Source: Eutreptiella sp. 'Long Island Sound 2002' | Lineage: Eukaryota; Euglenozoa; Euglenophyceae; Eutreptiales; Eutreptiaceae | Length of the DNA stretch: 64,000 nucleotides | NCBI GenBank assembly: GCA_964036045.1 | Contig: OZ038381.1 | Location: 145,709,596-145,773,595 of the forward strand | Direction: 5' to 3' | Shown here: one piece after another, positions 20,221 to 31,004 of the stretch | Layout: each line of letters starts with the position of its first letter | Numbering within the stretch: position 1 is the first letter of the stretch | Program-made: the position numbers and the translations under genes | Notes under the pieces: generated by a model | What the model was told of the DNA's origin: nothing | The model's database searches: none | Seen by the model: the letters and a program-made list of their open reading frames with translations, nothing else

Positions 20221-22549
20221 TGAAGCCGGTTCGGACCCCCGTGGCAATCTTGGGGTCACTTGGGGTGTGTATCTATGTGCCGGCAAGCCGCCATTGGCTG
20301 ATATCAAACTCTCCCATCCACCTGACCTAACCTGATGTGATAGTGTGATAGGTTTGGCCATTCCAGCTATGAGCGGCCATATTCAGTACCGAGGCGCCGC
20401 CAGCTGAGATTTATATATCAGAATATCAGGAATCAACAGGGTTTTTTTATCATAAAGTTTCCGTAATTTTTCCGCCTTCCGTTCTGATTTTCAATGTATC
20501 GACGGCTGTCAGTTGGCTCGCGATTTTGCGGTAACCGATTGGTTAACTGTTATTTACAGATATTTTGGCGGAAACCCCGCTGAAGGGTCGGATTTCATCA
20601 GTAAAGGGTTCGTTGCTTCCGCAATTTTCATATTATACACTCGCAAAATTAATCCGATTTTCTCAGACTTTCAGAATCGGATTTTCGACTTCGACATCGC
20701 CGCGCTTGATATGATGAATCTCGAGTGGTCCTACATGTTTCCCCGATCACGAATCAACCTTCCTTTTGTTATCTCCCTCATTTTTCTTGGAGATATAGTC
20801 GAAACAAAAGTGATTCCTGAGACTACTTTGAAGAATCATATCTCCGGCTCACGGCGGGGAACATCAATTTCGAGAATTGGGTTAGAACCGCCTTGGTCTC
20901 AACTTAATTTAGGAAGCATCAAACGCCCTTGATGTGTACACATGCCCGGTGTAGCAAGGGATAATGGCCCAGAGGGTAGAAAGTGGTTTACAACTCTTGG
21001 GCCATGCAACCGAATATTTTATTGCGACTTTCGAGTGTACCGCATGAGTGTTGGTGTTGCATAGAAACTTTCCCTGGGTTCCTACGTATTTTTAACGTGA
21101 AGTTATGTCCATGGAGGGGCATGGCATATCATGGTGGGAGCCACTTTTTGAGGGTATGTGTTATATGCATGGTATGTGCTTCGATATGCTCACGCCCATG
21201 TTATATATCTCCGTTTGTAGGAAGATATATGGAGTCATACGTGGCAAGGGCTTCGCCCATGTCCCAATGGTGAGCTCCATAGCGCTAGACTTAGTCTACC
21301 GCTCATATACTGCATGTGGGAGGGCTTACGGAGCGACCCACAAGCGCCACTATCAATTTTCTTATTTTCATGGTGCGTGTTGGGAGGAGGTTCGAAGGTG
21401 TCCCTATGCGTCCATGTGGGGATCCAAGTGGGGGGATTGTTTGCAAATGGTCCCAAGCAATTTTGTTTTGAATCGTATGTCGATACCATGGGTGAAGGAA
21501 GTTATATACTATTGTAACTATCTTGAATTTGGCATTATTTGCATGTTTTTAACCTCATTTTATGCTCATTTTTGTATTTTCTGTGCTCAACTGGTCGGCT
21601 AACAGTAAAGTGCCTAGAGATCCGTGAACTATGGTATGTTGCTTATAGGTTGGCATATGCTTCGGTGTTGCACCTCACCATATGCCGGATCACGTGGTCA
21701 CTTTGGCGTGGCACACGAGGCCCCACAAAATTAGGTCTCAAATTCATGAGTTGACTTGTGAAGCATGTCATGTACATAACCGGAGGGGTTTCCGAGCCAA
21801 TTATGGGTTATTCTTGGGCATGAACCTTTGGTCTATATCACCCTTGTATATTACTTTCTGGTTTGATACATGCATGGAGCATTTGAATATTTGCCGTATG
21901 CATTTTTGAGTATATAACTAAATTTTGGGCACTATGGTGTGATTTGCCTGATTTTGCTAGGTTATGAGGTCATCTTCATGGGGCAGTTCTCCAAGCCCAA
22001 TCGACTCCAAGTCCAACCAAGGTTATGTCAGGGTAGGGCATGGTCCTGAGTGCTACTCTAGGTCATGACACGCCACCTCCCCTATTGGGCTAGGATTTAG
22101 GGGCTTGGTAGGGAACACATTTTTGGGGTTTGTGTAGTGACTTTTGACACATGGCATTTAGCCATCTTATTTGACCTGGTTCAGGGCATCATGTTGGCGA
22201 GTCAAGGAAAGGTTTTGAGTCCATGGAATGAGGGGTCTATGGCTGTGATTGTGTACGTTTCCATCTCCCCCCAACTTTGCTTGACATGTGTTCATATGCC
22301 AATTTCAGGGCTTCCTCTTTGGTGCAATTTTTGTACATGCCCGCCACCGTGAGACAACCGGTGTGTTGAACGGAAGCCCGCAGTGTGGATTGGATTTGGA
22401 TTGTGCTTGGGTATTGCAAGGGTTTGTGTGAAGGAGTTTTTTTCTATTTTTTGTGGAAATGCAGACCCTGGTGAGGAGCAAGACCCTAGGAGTGACGGGT
22501 TATGGTGGAAGGGGTACAGCAGGGGCCGGTCCTGGTAGGGACCTTCTTT
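20221..22549 (+). repeat. Element 1 5' LTR
   Basis: It begins TGAAGCCGG and matches 31005-33332 along its whole 2.33 kb. The matching region ends at CCTTCTTT, one base before the primer-binding site. A TATA-like TTTATATATC lies near 20410. Open frames inside (for example 139 codons at 20513) start at non-ATG codons and I do not call them genes. Confidence 0.9.
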
Positions 22550-22550
22550 A

Positions 22551-22562
22551 TGGTAGCAGAGG
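22551..22562 (+). promoter_or_regulatory. Element 1 primer-binding site
   Basis: TGGTAGCAGAGG, one base after the LTR. It is complementary to a tRNA 3' end CCTCTGCTACCA, the form seen in many eukaryotic initiator-Met tRNAs. The same 12 bases serve elements 2 and 3. Confidence 0.85.
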
Positions 22563-22746
22563 AGTACCTGCCCCCTACCGCCGCACCGGGGACTTGGGCC
22601 CTCATGAGCCGTGCCCAAGGACGCCCCAGGTGCAGATCGTGGAGTCCGTCGAGTCGACGCCGGACTGGGAAGCCCGAGAAGAGCGAAGATGCTCAGAACG
22701 GAGAGCCCTTGCAGGACATGGGCTGGACATGTAGGACCTGGCCTCC

Positions 22747-25416
22747 ATGTGTGAAAGGCAATGCCGTAAGGCTTGCAATCTTCGCTCCGCTGCGGAGGAG
22801 TTGGAGGAGACTGGCAGCAACGGCAGGGCTCGGCGCTACGGGAAGCGCGGGTCCCCAAAACCCGCGGCGGAAGCCAGGGCGATGGAGACGGATCCCAGCA
22901 CGGTCAGGCTGCGGTCAGCTGCAGATTCCGAGGGGCACTCCGAGGGCTATCGGACAGCCTATGAGCACCCTTCGGAGTCGGAGGAGATGGCCAGACCGCC
23001 CACAAGGGCGAACACGGCCCCAGAACCCAGCCTGGAGCATGACGCCGATGCGTTGGAGAGACCTGCCAGAGCCAGAACGGCGCCTGTGGCCCGGCACACG
23101 GAGCCAACGCGGGATAGCATGGGCGACACACCCATGGCGGAGGAGTCCGAGGCGCCGGGAACCGTGGGATGCGCCGGATCAGGTGGAAAGCACGTTGAGT
23201 GCCACTGCGAGCACGTGTCCTTCCTCATCGGCAAGTACCCACAGATGGGGATGGACGCCATCGTGCAGCACCTCGAATGCCTGGACAACGCGAAGGACGG
23301 TCTAGAGGAGGACGTCACGGGGATCCTGGATGACCAGTCGGCAGCGGAGAGAGACATGGCGGAGCTGCGAGCGGAACAGGACCAGTACCGGGAAAATCTG
23401 GAGCTGGCCTCGCAGAAGCAGCAGCGAGTGGTGGACAGCCTCCTCCACCTGGTGGAGGACATGTCGGGACGCCTGAAAAGGCTAGAGGAGTTACAACCCC
23501 TCACCTCGGATCTGGAGCTCCCGGCAAAGCCGGCCGCGGCAGAGCTGGTGGAGCGGGTTAAGACCCTCAGGGGCGCCATGGAGAAACCCATGGGCGGCCC
23601 TGCAGAGGCACCGTACGCGCCTCCCCGTGTTGACCCGGGTGCGCTGCCGTTTGTTCCCATCTTCAGCGAATCCACAATGCTCGGGGAGCAAACGGCACCG
23701 GCTGGGTCCATGCGGGAAGGGCGCACAACCACGGACCTGAGGAGCCTGACTGTACAGATGTCCCATGCCGCCCAGGATCCACCGACCACTACGACTGCCC
23801 ATGCAGTTTATGCGGAAGAGGAGATCCAGAGCCAGACCATGCAGGGGCGAACCATGGGAAGCGCCGACGGACATGGTCGAGGCCATCCAGGCGGAAACCT
23901 GTGGGTGAAGGACCTCGATACGGGGATATGGACAGCCGGTGGAGCAAGTCCTTCCCGCATTCCAAACCCCATGGGTTCAGGCCCAACTGGACCGCACTCC
24001 ATGGATGAGAGGGATGTACGGGCAGTGTACTCACACCCCCCGGCCACAGGTGGTATCCGTCTCGGTGGAGTGGTGGCTGCGGACGTCGGAGATGCCATCA
24101 GGATTGACGACCTCAGGGGAATCAAAATCCCCTATTACGATGGCAACCCCTCCAACCTGGATGACTTCATCCTGGATTGGGAGGACTTCGCCGAGGAGGT
24201 CGTTGGCGAGATGAAGGGAGCGCCAAGGGATAAGTGGGTATGTCGGACATTCCCACACAGGCTGGCGCAGGACCTGAAGGAGGAGCTCAGGGATCAGATC
24301 CGGGAAGGAGCGATCCAGACAGAGCAGGCCTGCCTCCAGTGGCTGGAGGACGAAGAGCGAGTGGACGCCCCCAACCAGAAGTTGGAGGATTTGTGGTCCA
24401 TTCCGCTGCCGCTGGAGCGCGGGGAACTGAGGGTCCGAGAATGGAATCGGTACATCCGCAAGTACCGAAGAAGCCTCAAGCTGGTGGAGGACTGGAATGA
24501 GGCCAGCGAGATCCGACACCTGCTGAAGGACGTCCTCCCCGGGCACTGGAAGAGAAGAGTGGAGGATGAGGAGAAGAAGAGAGCAAAGAAGCGCGTGGCC
24601 GTACGGATCATGGCATCGGAGGACACCCACGCCGGAATAATGGAGTTCTTCCGGCGAAACCTCGGCGAGCCCAGCCGAATGTTGGGGTTGAAGAACGCCA
24701 TCTACGTGGAGGTATTCGGCGACACCATGCGGCAAAGGCTGATGCGCCTCAACAACGACGTGGAGTGGAGGCGCGGAGAGCCGCTGAGGATGCAGGTCAT
24801 CTTCGCCCGCATGAGCCTGGACGAGATCGTGAAGTACATCACGGTGGAGCTGAAGCTCAACGCCAAGAACGAGGCCCACGTGCAGGATCGACAAGGCCCA
24901 GGACATCGAGGTCATCGAGAAGGTCGCCACCAGCGAGATATCAAGGGGGACACGGTCGGCACCGCGGAGGAAGGGAGTGGAAGCGGCCCAGATCTCTGGA
25001 CCGCGACCACCCCAGAGGATCATGAAGAAGCCCACTTCTTCGCGTTCGTAGTGCACAACATGAAGGAGAATGGGCAGGACAGGTCCAGGTGGAACCGCCT
25101 GGACCCCAGGTCCAAGAACCGCAGAGAACCGCGGAGGATCGGGAACCCGCCGCTCTCGTTCCGCGAGTACAGATCGCAGCACACCGGTTGCTGGGTCTGC
25201 TACGGCAAGGGGAACAACCATGCACATGACCACCGGCATTGCAAGGTATATGAGGAGGACAAGAAGACCTACTTCGCCGCCCATCCCGACAGGAAGCCCA
25301 AGGAGCAACGAATTGCCGATTGGAAGGCAAAGGGCGGAGACGGTGGAAAACGCCAAGAAAAGGGCCAAGGGAAAGGCGGAGGAAAAGGCTATGGTGGAGG
25401 ACCCGGTCCAGAGTGA
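22747..25416 (+). CDS. Element 1 Gag
   Basis: An intact 889-codon ATG frame. The N-terminal third is charged and low-complexity, with a likely coiled coil at about residues 190-265 (repeated LEE/ERDMAEL-type heptads). The retrotransposon Gag core runs from about IKIPYYDGNP (residue ~460) through the helical DWEDFAEEVV, RDKWVCRTFP and WKRRVEDEEKK segments. Near the C-terminus a CWVC...HAHDHRHC motif resembles a zinc knuckle, followed by a Lys/Gly-rich RNA-binding tail. The frame ends in TGA at 25414-25416 and the same frame stays open beyond it for some 40 codons, so the stop separates Gag from Pol without a frame change. Gag would form the cytoplasmic particle in which reverse transcription occurs. 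Confidence 0.88.
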   Translation: MCERQCRKACNLRSAAEELEETGSNGRARRYGKRGSPKPAAEARAMETDPSTVRLRSAADSEGHSEGYRTAYEHPSESEEMARPPTRANTAPEPSLEHDADALERPARARTAPVARHTEPTRDSMGDTPMAEESEAPGTVGCAGSGGKHVECHCEHVSFLIGKYPQMGMDAIVQHLECLDNAKDGLEEDVTGILDDQSAAERDMAELRAEQDQYRENLELASQKQQRVVDSLLHLVEDMSGRLKRLEELQPLTSDLELPAKPAAAELVERVKTLRGAMEKPMGGPAEAPYAPPRVDPGALPFVPIFSESTMLGEQTAPAGSMREGRTTTDLRSLTVQMSHAAQDPPTTTTAHAVYAEEEIQSQTMQGRTMGSADGHGRGHPGGNLWVKDLDTGIWTAGGASPSRIPNPMGSGPTGPHSMDERDVRAVYSHPPATGGIRLGGVVAADVGDAIRIDDLRGIKIPYYDGNPSNLDDFILDWEDFAEEVVGEMKGAPRDKWVCRTFPHRLAQDLKEELRDQIREGAIQTEQACLQWLEDEERVDAPNQKLEDLWSIPLPLERGELRVREWNRYIRKYRRSLKLVEDWNEASEIRHLLKDVLPGHWKRRVEDEEKKRAKKRVAVRIMASEDTHAGIMEFFRRNLGEPSRMLGLKNAIYVEVFGDTMRQRLMRLNNDVEWRRGEPLRMQVIFARMSLDEIVKYITVELKLNAKNEAHVQDRQGPGHRGHREGRHQRDIKGDTVGTAEEGSGSGPDLWTATTPEDHEEAHFFAFVVHNMKENGQDRSRWNRLDPRSKNRREPRRIGNPPLSFREYRSQHTGCWVCYGKGNNHAHDHRHCKVYEEDKKTYFAAHPDRKPKEQRIADWKAKGGDGGKRQEKGQGKGGGKGYGGGPGPE

Positions 25417-26987
25417 CGCGTGAGGTCGATCGAGGAGGTTGCTGAGGACATGTTGAGGACGTTGGAGGAACTCAAAGCCCAGCAACGTGGTGGACAAAGT
25501 CTGAGCGGATCGCAGCAGGAGGGAGCTGTGGCAGGCCATGTCTAGAGGAGCCTCCACGGGAGTGGGACTTTGGAGGTCTCTCCTCCGAAAAGCAGTGGAA
25601 TCCCAGAGAAAGCGAAGGCACATCGGGTGCCGAAGAAGGCTCCAGAAGAGCCAAAACCAGTGAGTTTCGCCACTCCCAACCCCTGGAGCGCCCTGCCAAG
25701 GGAAGTTTATGTCGGCAAGGGACGTGGCAAGAAGGAAGGAGCAACCACGGAGAGCCCCGTGGACGGGCAGGACCAGCCCAAGATCTACACCATCCGTGAC
25801 CATACCCTCGAAGTCCCGATGCACCCGGATGTGCTAGAGTTGCATGCTGTGAGAGTCGTACATACACCGCACGGTGACGAGCGGCAATTGCACTTGAAGG
25901 TGCGTGTACGGTGCTGACAAGAGGAGTTGCTGGTGGATGTTTTGGTGGATACGGTTGCGCAGGTGAGCCTGGTCCGGAGAGGGTTGTTCAAGGAGGAATC
26001 CCTGCAGCCCAGCCCGAGACCGGTACGCCCGAAGGTGGCCAATGGAGAGATTATGGGTGGTGGCACCAATGAGGCCACTATCAGTATGGAATTCTGGGAG
26101 CATGAGCGCTTGAACCGCCCTGATTAGGCGAAGAGAAGCACTCTATCCGGGAACTTCTATGTGGCCGACATTACAGATTGGGATATGATCATGGGGTATG
26201 ACTTCATGGTGGGAAACGCCATCGGAGCCCTTCCCCATCGTGCAACGCTGGTCCGGGAGGATGATGAATGCCTTACATGGCTGTCCACGGACTATGCATG
26301 CGGATCATCCCAATGGAATGCTGAGGAAGAGGATCGGATCGTCCGAGCGGTGCAAGCTGTGGGTGCCCAGTCCAGAGGAGCCCGAGGAGTTCAGCTCACG
26401 GAGTATGGAATGGCGCCGCAGGTGTATGACAGGATGATCCAGACGCTGGGAGCCGAAGCGCCCGAGACGGACGTCTTTGCTTCCCGGGATGCCCCACTTT
26501 TGCGGAAGTGTAGGAGGCATTGGCATCGAGGAGACTCAGCCTGGCACAGGCATTGGGGTTTGAAGGAGTGGGGGCCCATGTATTGGCATGGCTCCCTGGA
26601 CAATACCAGACGTACGGTGGAGAAGATCGTAGCGGATAGGGCGAAGGGGATCCTGGTCATAACTGGCATAGGATCCACCCCATGTCCGCTGGAAGGTCTC
26701 AAGTCGACGCTGGACTCCATCACCCTGAACGAGATGTCATTCGGGCCAGAGGAGGAGCTGTTCATCGACGCCAAGGGTGTATCAATGCCCTCCCCGGGTC
26801 AAGCGTGGGGTACCAAGGCTTTCCTGGTGGATGGGGCGCAAGCCCAGCCCACTGGTGATGAAGCATTCATCCGTAGGGTTGAGGCGGTGCCCGTGCGGGT
26901 CATGTTTGAGCCCAAGGGGGGACGGATCAGCCAGTTGATGGCATTGACATCCTGTCCCACTCCGATATCGACGACGTCGTCAACTAC
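25417..26987 (+). pseudogene. Element 1 protease and middle domain, broken
   Basis: This continues the Gag frame but has stops at 25543-25545 (TAG), 25915-25917 (TGA) and 26125-26127 (TAG). The retropepsin active site reads VDTVAQVSLV near 25940, with Val where the catalytic motif (D-T/S-G-A) needs Gly. WDMIMGYDF near 26180 matches the usual second protease motif. A segment near 26465-26660 (TDVFASRD ... SAWHRHW ... AKGILVI) corresponds to the unusual domain found between protease and RT in elements 2 and 3. A one-base shift near 26935 moves the rest of Pol to another frame. Confidence 0.75.
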
Positions 26988-29900
26988 ATGCGGATGGGGA
27001 TGCATGACAGTGTGGCAGCCAAGAAGAGGCGGGCCATGGTCACATCTCCGCATTGGTGGGATAACAAGATGTTGGTCACCGGCAAGTACGAGAAGGATGA
27101 GTTCGTGGCGAGGGTCATGGATCACATCGCGGACCAATATGATGGTCCGGTTGGGTCGGACCCGCCGACGTGGGATTTCCAAAGAATGGGGGCCGATAGC
27201 GACAAGAACCAGGCCGATGCCGCAAATTTTCGAAGATTATCGGTGGGAAGCGCGCCCGACGACGATGAAGACGGCATATCGGACGAGGATCAGTCGGACT
27301 CGGACCCGGAAGAGGCCTACACCGCAGTGAGGTCGGTTGTATCGATACCGAAGCAAGCAGCTGAAGAGGCCCAGGAGAACCCGAAGGTCGCCGACCTGAA
27401 GGAGTGGCTGATCAATGCCTATCCGCGGCTATTCAGTGGCGTCGCCAACAAGAATCCTCCAGATCGTGCGAGGTTTGGTACAGCGAAGATCAAGCTGAAG
27501 CCGAGCCCTAAGATCTATCGTCATCGGGAGTACCAACTTCAGGGGGATCGGGCCGAGGCCATGAAGAAGTTGTTGGCCGAGTTTATTGAGCGGGGCTGGA
27601 TCGAACCCTCCGACAGTGAGTGGGCCAGCCCAGCCTTTATCGTGCCCAAGAAGGAGAAAGACGAGTGGATGTTGGTGGTGGATTACAGGGGTTTGAACGA
27701 GCAAACCGAGCACGAGTCGTACTCGCTTCCTCTGATCGACACCATCCTCCAAAAGCAGCAGAAAAAGCGGATCTTTACGGTGTTAGACCTGAAACACGGC
27801 TATCACCAGATGCCGCTACACCCGGACCCCAGACCCTGCACAGCGATGTCGACGCCGCTGGGGCCCATGCAGTGGAAAGTGGTGCCTATGGGTGCCAAGA
27901 ATGGCAACGCCGCTTTCCAGCGCATGATGGAGGACCTACTCGGTCCTGTCCGGGACTGTGCCGATCCCTTTGTGGATGACATCATCATCGGGTCCGGCAC
28001 GGAGAACATGACTGAGGACGAGCTCATCGAAGCGCATGAGAAGGATCTGCGCCGAGTGCTCAGCGAGCTGGACAAGCACAACATGGTGTGCAAGCCCGCA
28101 CAAGGCTCACTCTTCGCGAAGGAAGTGGAGTTCGCGGGTCACGTGGTTGGTCACGGGCAACGCCGTCCCATGCCTGGGAAACTGGCGTCCCTGCACCACT
28201 GGGAGAAGCCCCAGACCATCAGTGAACTCCGATCCTTCATGGGGTTCTGCAACTACTATTCGGGCTATGTCCGGATGTATGCAGAACTGTCGGGGCCGCT
28301 GCACAAGATGCTGCAGGTGGGCAAGTTCGATGGCCGGAAGGGGAGCAAGAAGAAGCTTGCCTGGACCCCTGAGGCCAAAGATGCGTTCAACCGCCTGAAG
28401 GAGCGACTCCTGGGGCAGCTGGGGCTATTCCTGGTGGACCCGGACAAGGGATTCGCGCTACGGACGGACGCCTTGGACTATGCTGTAGGGGCAGTCCTGG
28501 AGCAGATCCGGGACGACGGGTCACACGTACCCGTGGCGTTTTGGAGCCGGATCCTGGCCGAGGGCCAACGCCGAACCTGGACCGCGAGGGAGAAGGAGAC
28601 GTACGCCATCGTTTCTGCGCTCAGGAAGTGGTCTGGCCACATCGGATTGCAACCGGTGGTGGTTTGTACGGACCATCAGTCCTTGCAGAGCTGGCACAAG
28701 GAGCACGTCGACACCCCCTCGGGACCGGCGGCAAGGAGGGCCCGATGGCATGAGACACTCGCCAAGTTCGACCTCAGCGTCGTGTACGTCCCGGGGAAGG
28801 ACAACACTGTGGCGGATTGCCTCAGTCGATGGGCCTACCCCGCAGGCAAGGCATGGATGGACATATCCAGCCATGGAGACGCCGAGGGGACTGAGGAGGC
28901 CAAACGCATCATCGAGACGGAGAAGGCCATGGAGCAAGAGGGGGTCAAGTGCTTTGTGGTGATGGCAAACCGTACAGACCTGGCCAAGTTCCAGGGCGCC
29001 CGAGTCCAAGCTATTCGAGAGGAAACCCTCGAGCAATGGATGGTGGCCCCTGTAGAGCTAGTCAGGTCGGTGCTTACAGAGGACTGGTCAGATGACTATG
29101 CGGCATCCGAGCACTGGAGCAAGTCTTGGAATGCCGTGAGCGCCCCGTCGGACGACGAATGGCCCGAGGGCTTGACCGAGGATGGGGATAAACTGTTCCT
29201 CAAGGACAAGTTATTGGTCCCTGAGAACCGAATGGAGGAGCTCATTGACCATTGGCATAACGCCCAGCTCATGCATCCTGGTCGGGACAAGATGCAGCAG
29301 GACCTGGAGTGGTGTTTCAAGTTCCCACCGGGGTACTACGCCCTCCTAGACAAGTACTGCAGCGACTGCGCCGTGTGTCGGGCCACGAAGAGCCCTAACC
29401 ACTCCACGGCTGGCAACCTGGTGTATACGGCTATACCGGAGGCCCCTATGCGGTCCGTTGCCATGGACGTACTCGCCATGCCTGAGGTCACTGTGGAAAG
29501 AGAGACCTATGACTGTGTCATCCTGGCGGTGGATAGGCACAGCGGGTATATCGTGGCGGTCCCTGGCAAGAAGTCCAAGAAGAAGGACAAGAAGGACAAG
29601 AATGGAGTGGGGCTGCAGGCCAATACCGTCGCTAATGCCATGATCAGGCATTGGCTGACGATTTTTGATGTCCCAGCTGTCATCTGCAGCGATCGGGGCA
29701 GCCATTTCGTGGGGACGTGGTTCAAGACGATGTGCAAGCACACGGGGACTTGGCACGCCAAGACTGTGGCGTACCACAGCCGGTCGAATGGCCGGGCTGA
29801 GGTGGCCGGGCGGCAGATGTTCGAAAAATTCCGCCAGGTGCACATTGACGAACCGGGCCGGAACTGATACAATTCGCTGTGGAGAGTACTCCAGGCGTAC

Positions 29901-30611
29901 CATGACCTTCCGGGGCCCACTGGACTGTCGCCCCATCGCATCCTGTTCCTACGAGATCGAGTGTCACGCACTCTCCCGTGGTTGAACCATGGCAAGGTGG
30001 CCCGAGATGCGAGTGCCATGATGGCTGAGGCGGATGACACAGCGGCCAAGGTGTGCAAGGCACTTCAGGACGAGCATGACAAGAGGGCCAAGTACTTCAA
30101 GCAGGGGAAAGTCCACAAATATGCTCTCCAAGACAACGTATGGGTAGAGCGGCACCACAAGGATGTCCTGTCCAGGCATCGGCAGGCGTCTTGGTATGTG
30201 CCGGGGATAATCGTGCGGAAGGTCGGGCAGGATGTGTATGCGGTTCGTGTGGGGGATAACAAGATCCTGGACCGCGACCATACCCAGCTTCGTCCCCGAG
30301 CACCAGACCCCAGCGGACGTCCCGTCACCTTCGAGTTCACGGCCGGCGATGTGGACTCGGACGACGAGGGTGAGGACGACGACTTCACTGACGAGAGGAT
30401 CCTGACGGACAAGCCGGACCCGGGGACGCCTGGGGGGAGGCTTTATAAAGTCTGTTGGAAGGGATTCGCCGCATCCAGGGACTCGTGGGAGCCTCCGAGC
30501 AGCTTTGTGCCGAGGTACACCACGGTCTGGATGGAGTATCTGAAGGAAAAGAACATTTCTTTGGATGTCAAGGACGTGTTGGTCCATCTGGTGGCTGCAG
30601 TAGCACCGTAA
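26988..30611 (+). pseudogene. Element 1 RT, RNase H, integrase and chromodomain; one nonsense codon
   Basis: RT: WMLVVDYRGLNEQ, FTVLDLKHGYHQM, PMGAKNGNAAFQ and a catalytic FVDD box (27969-27980) where YxDD is usual. RNase H follows with RTDALDYAVGAVL (~28460) and VCTDHQSLQSWHKE. The integrase has an HHCC zinc module (MHPGRDKM ... CSDCAVC) and the DDE triad in SVAMDVLAM (~29460), ICSDRGSHF (~29690) and SNGRAEVAG (~29800). A TGA at 29865-29867 replaces a probable Trp codon and cuts the frame. The same frame then runs to 30611 through the C-terminal integrase region and a chromodomain (RLYKVCWKGF ... DSWEPPSSF, ~30430-30520). A chromodomain usually steers integration to marked chromatin. Confidence 0.85.
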
Positions 30612-30993
30612 TGGATCCCCCTTGGCATTTTTGTTTGTTTTTGTGCATGGGAGACGGGTGAGGGCGTTCATCCGGGGATTTTTGGGCCTTGATTGGCCAT
30701 ATACCCCCTTCACTCGATCTCCACATATATATTTCATTGTGGTATACTTATTTAGGTCGATCGACGACGTTTCTCTATCTTTGATCCCCTTGGTCCATGT
30801 TGTAGATCAAGAGAGACCAGATATGGCGTACGGCACCGATTATGAGTGTCCTCACCCCTCCCTTCGGGCATGGGGGACCCCTACGACATGTGTGGGGCCT
30901 CCATGTGTCCTTGGGACATGGGGGGGGGTGTGTGGAGCCCATTGGGGTCCTCCCGTCCTCTCTTCGATGACTTCCGAGCGGATACAACGCTCT

Positions 30994-31004
30994 GAGAAGG
31001 GGGG
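30994..31004 (+). promoter_or_regulatory. Element 1 polypurine tract
   Basis: GAGAAGGGGGG directly abuts the 3' LTR start (TGAAGCCGG). It is the expected primer for plus-strand synthesis. Confidence 0.8.

Noticed and set aside
20513-20932. 139-codon frame present in both LTRs of element 1 (also 31296-31715)
   Set aside because: Its presence in both LTRs follows from their common origin. It starts at a non-ATG codon and shows no domain.
22502-23305. 267-codon plus-strand frame overlapping the start of element 1 Gag
   Set aside because: It is out of frame with Gag, Arg/Ser/Pro-rich, and stops where Gag coding continues.
24031-25824. 597-codon minus-strand open frame
   Set aside because: It is antisense to an intact, clearly Gag-like frame with Gag-core and zinc motifs. 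Its length follows from the GC-rich codon use of the sense gene.
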